DNA of 5,150 bases. Source: Verrucomicrobia subdivision 3 bacterium UBA7542. Lineage in GTDB: Bacteria > Verrucomicrobiota > Verrucomicrobiia > Limisphaerales > UBA11358. Position 1 is the first letter of the stretch. Every line of letters starts with the position of its first letter. Below are positions 4,920 through 5,150 of the stretch, piece after piece. The stretch lies in contig DLMG01000135.1 in the NCBI GenBank assembly GCA_002479245.1, forward strand, positions 1-5,150, given 5' to 3'. A program made the position numbers and the translations under genes. The notes beneath the pieces are model-generated. The model was given only the letters and a program-made list of their open reading frames with translations, did not search any database and was not told the DNA's origin.

Positions 4920-4948
4920 ATCCGCCCAATCTCGTTTGTATTTCTGAC

Positions 4949-4984
4949 AAAAAAGGAGCCGCGGGGTTCATCGCCCCGCGCTCC
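4949..4984 (-). terminator. Intrinsic terminator of tuf
   Basis: In the transcribed orientation the stem GGAGC-GCGGGG pairs with CCCCGC-(G)-GCTCC: 11 bp with one bulged G and a 7-nt loop. Six T follow immediately (plus-strand A-run 4949-4954). It starts 17 bp after the tuf stop. This is a textbook Rho-independent terminator, so most transcription of tuf should end before the tRNA genes. Confidence 0.92.
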
Positions 4985-5001
4985 AATGTTGAAAACCGGC
5001 G

Positions 5002-5150
5002 TTATTCGATGACTTCCGTCACGCGGCCCGCGCCAATGGTGCGGCCGCCTTCGCGAATCGCAAACCGCTGGCCTCTTTCCATGGCCACCGCCGAGATGAC
5101 CTTTACCTCCACCGAAACGTTGTCGCCCGGCATCACCATTTCCACCCCCG
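5002..5150 (-). CDS. tuf: Elongation factor Tu, C-terminal 48 residues (runs off the window edge)
   Basis: EF-Tu delivers aminoacyl-tRNA to the ribosomal A site as a GTP complex. Only the end of domain 3 is in the window: it opens [18 protein letters not shown], includes [20 protein letters not shown] and ends RVTEVIE before TAA (5004-5002). The GRTIGAGRV motif near the C-terminus is essentially invariant in EF-Tu. The 5' part and start are outside. It precedes its own strong terminator and then tRNA-Trp, the usual neighbour in this cluster. Confidence 0.97.
   Translation of the reverse strand, partial: GVEMVMPGDNVSVEVKVISAVAMERGQRFAIREGGRTIGAGRVTEVIE

Overview
The window is the tail of the classic bacterial translation/transcription cluster, with every gene on the minus strand. 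In the direction of transcription (right to left) the order is tuf (3' end only), tRNA-Trp, tRNA-Ser, secE, nusG, rplK, rplA, rplJ, rplL and rpoB (5' third only). All the protein genes are intact where they lie inside the window. They have ordinary lengths and uniform, moderately GC-rich codon use, so this is conserved chromosomal core rather than accessory DNA. The long open frames on the plus strand are antisense shadows of these genes.

The organism is a bacterium. My best guess is the Verrucomicrobiota (PVC group). The reasons are the general character of the proteins, the scarcity of Shine-Dalgarno sequences (only rplL has a recognisable one), and intergenic hairpins built from 8-bp units. 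I associate such TGGAGT-type repeats with Verrucomicrobiota contigs, but from memory only. The phylum call is inference at about 0.5 confidence.

Layout. 5002-5150 is the EF-Tu C-terminus, followed by a strong intrinsic terminator (4949-4984). 4844-4919 is tRNA-Trp and 4645-4734 is tRNA-Ser(UGA), both with encoded CCA. Between them lies an inverted array of 8-bp units. 4514-4644 is a spacer with a GC-rich nested palindrome directly against the tRNA-Ser 3' end. secE and nusG (4513-3699) overlap by 4 bp. A second 8-bp-period hairpin fills the nusG-rplK spacer. rplK, rplA and rplJ (3604-1900) are closely spaced. The 128-bp rplJ-rplL spacer contains three palindromes, and the 218-bp rplL-rpoB spacer holds a GC-rich hairpin followed by a short T-run.

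Functionally, tuf, the tRNAs and L11/L1/L10/L7-L12 supply the elongation machinery: the factor, aminoacyl-tRNA, the L1 stalk, and the GTPase-associated centre with its stalk. NusG couples RNA polymerase to the ribosome or Rho. SecE belongs to the SecYEG translocon. RpoB is the RNA polymerase beta subunit. No new enzyme system is present. The interesting material is in the spacers, chiefly the two ladder-like hairpins and the hairpin cluster before rplL.
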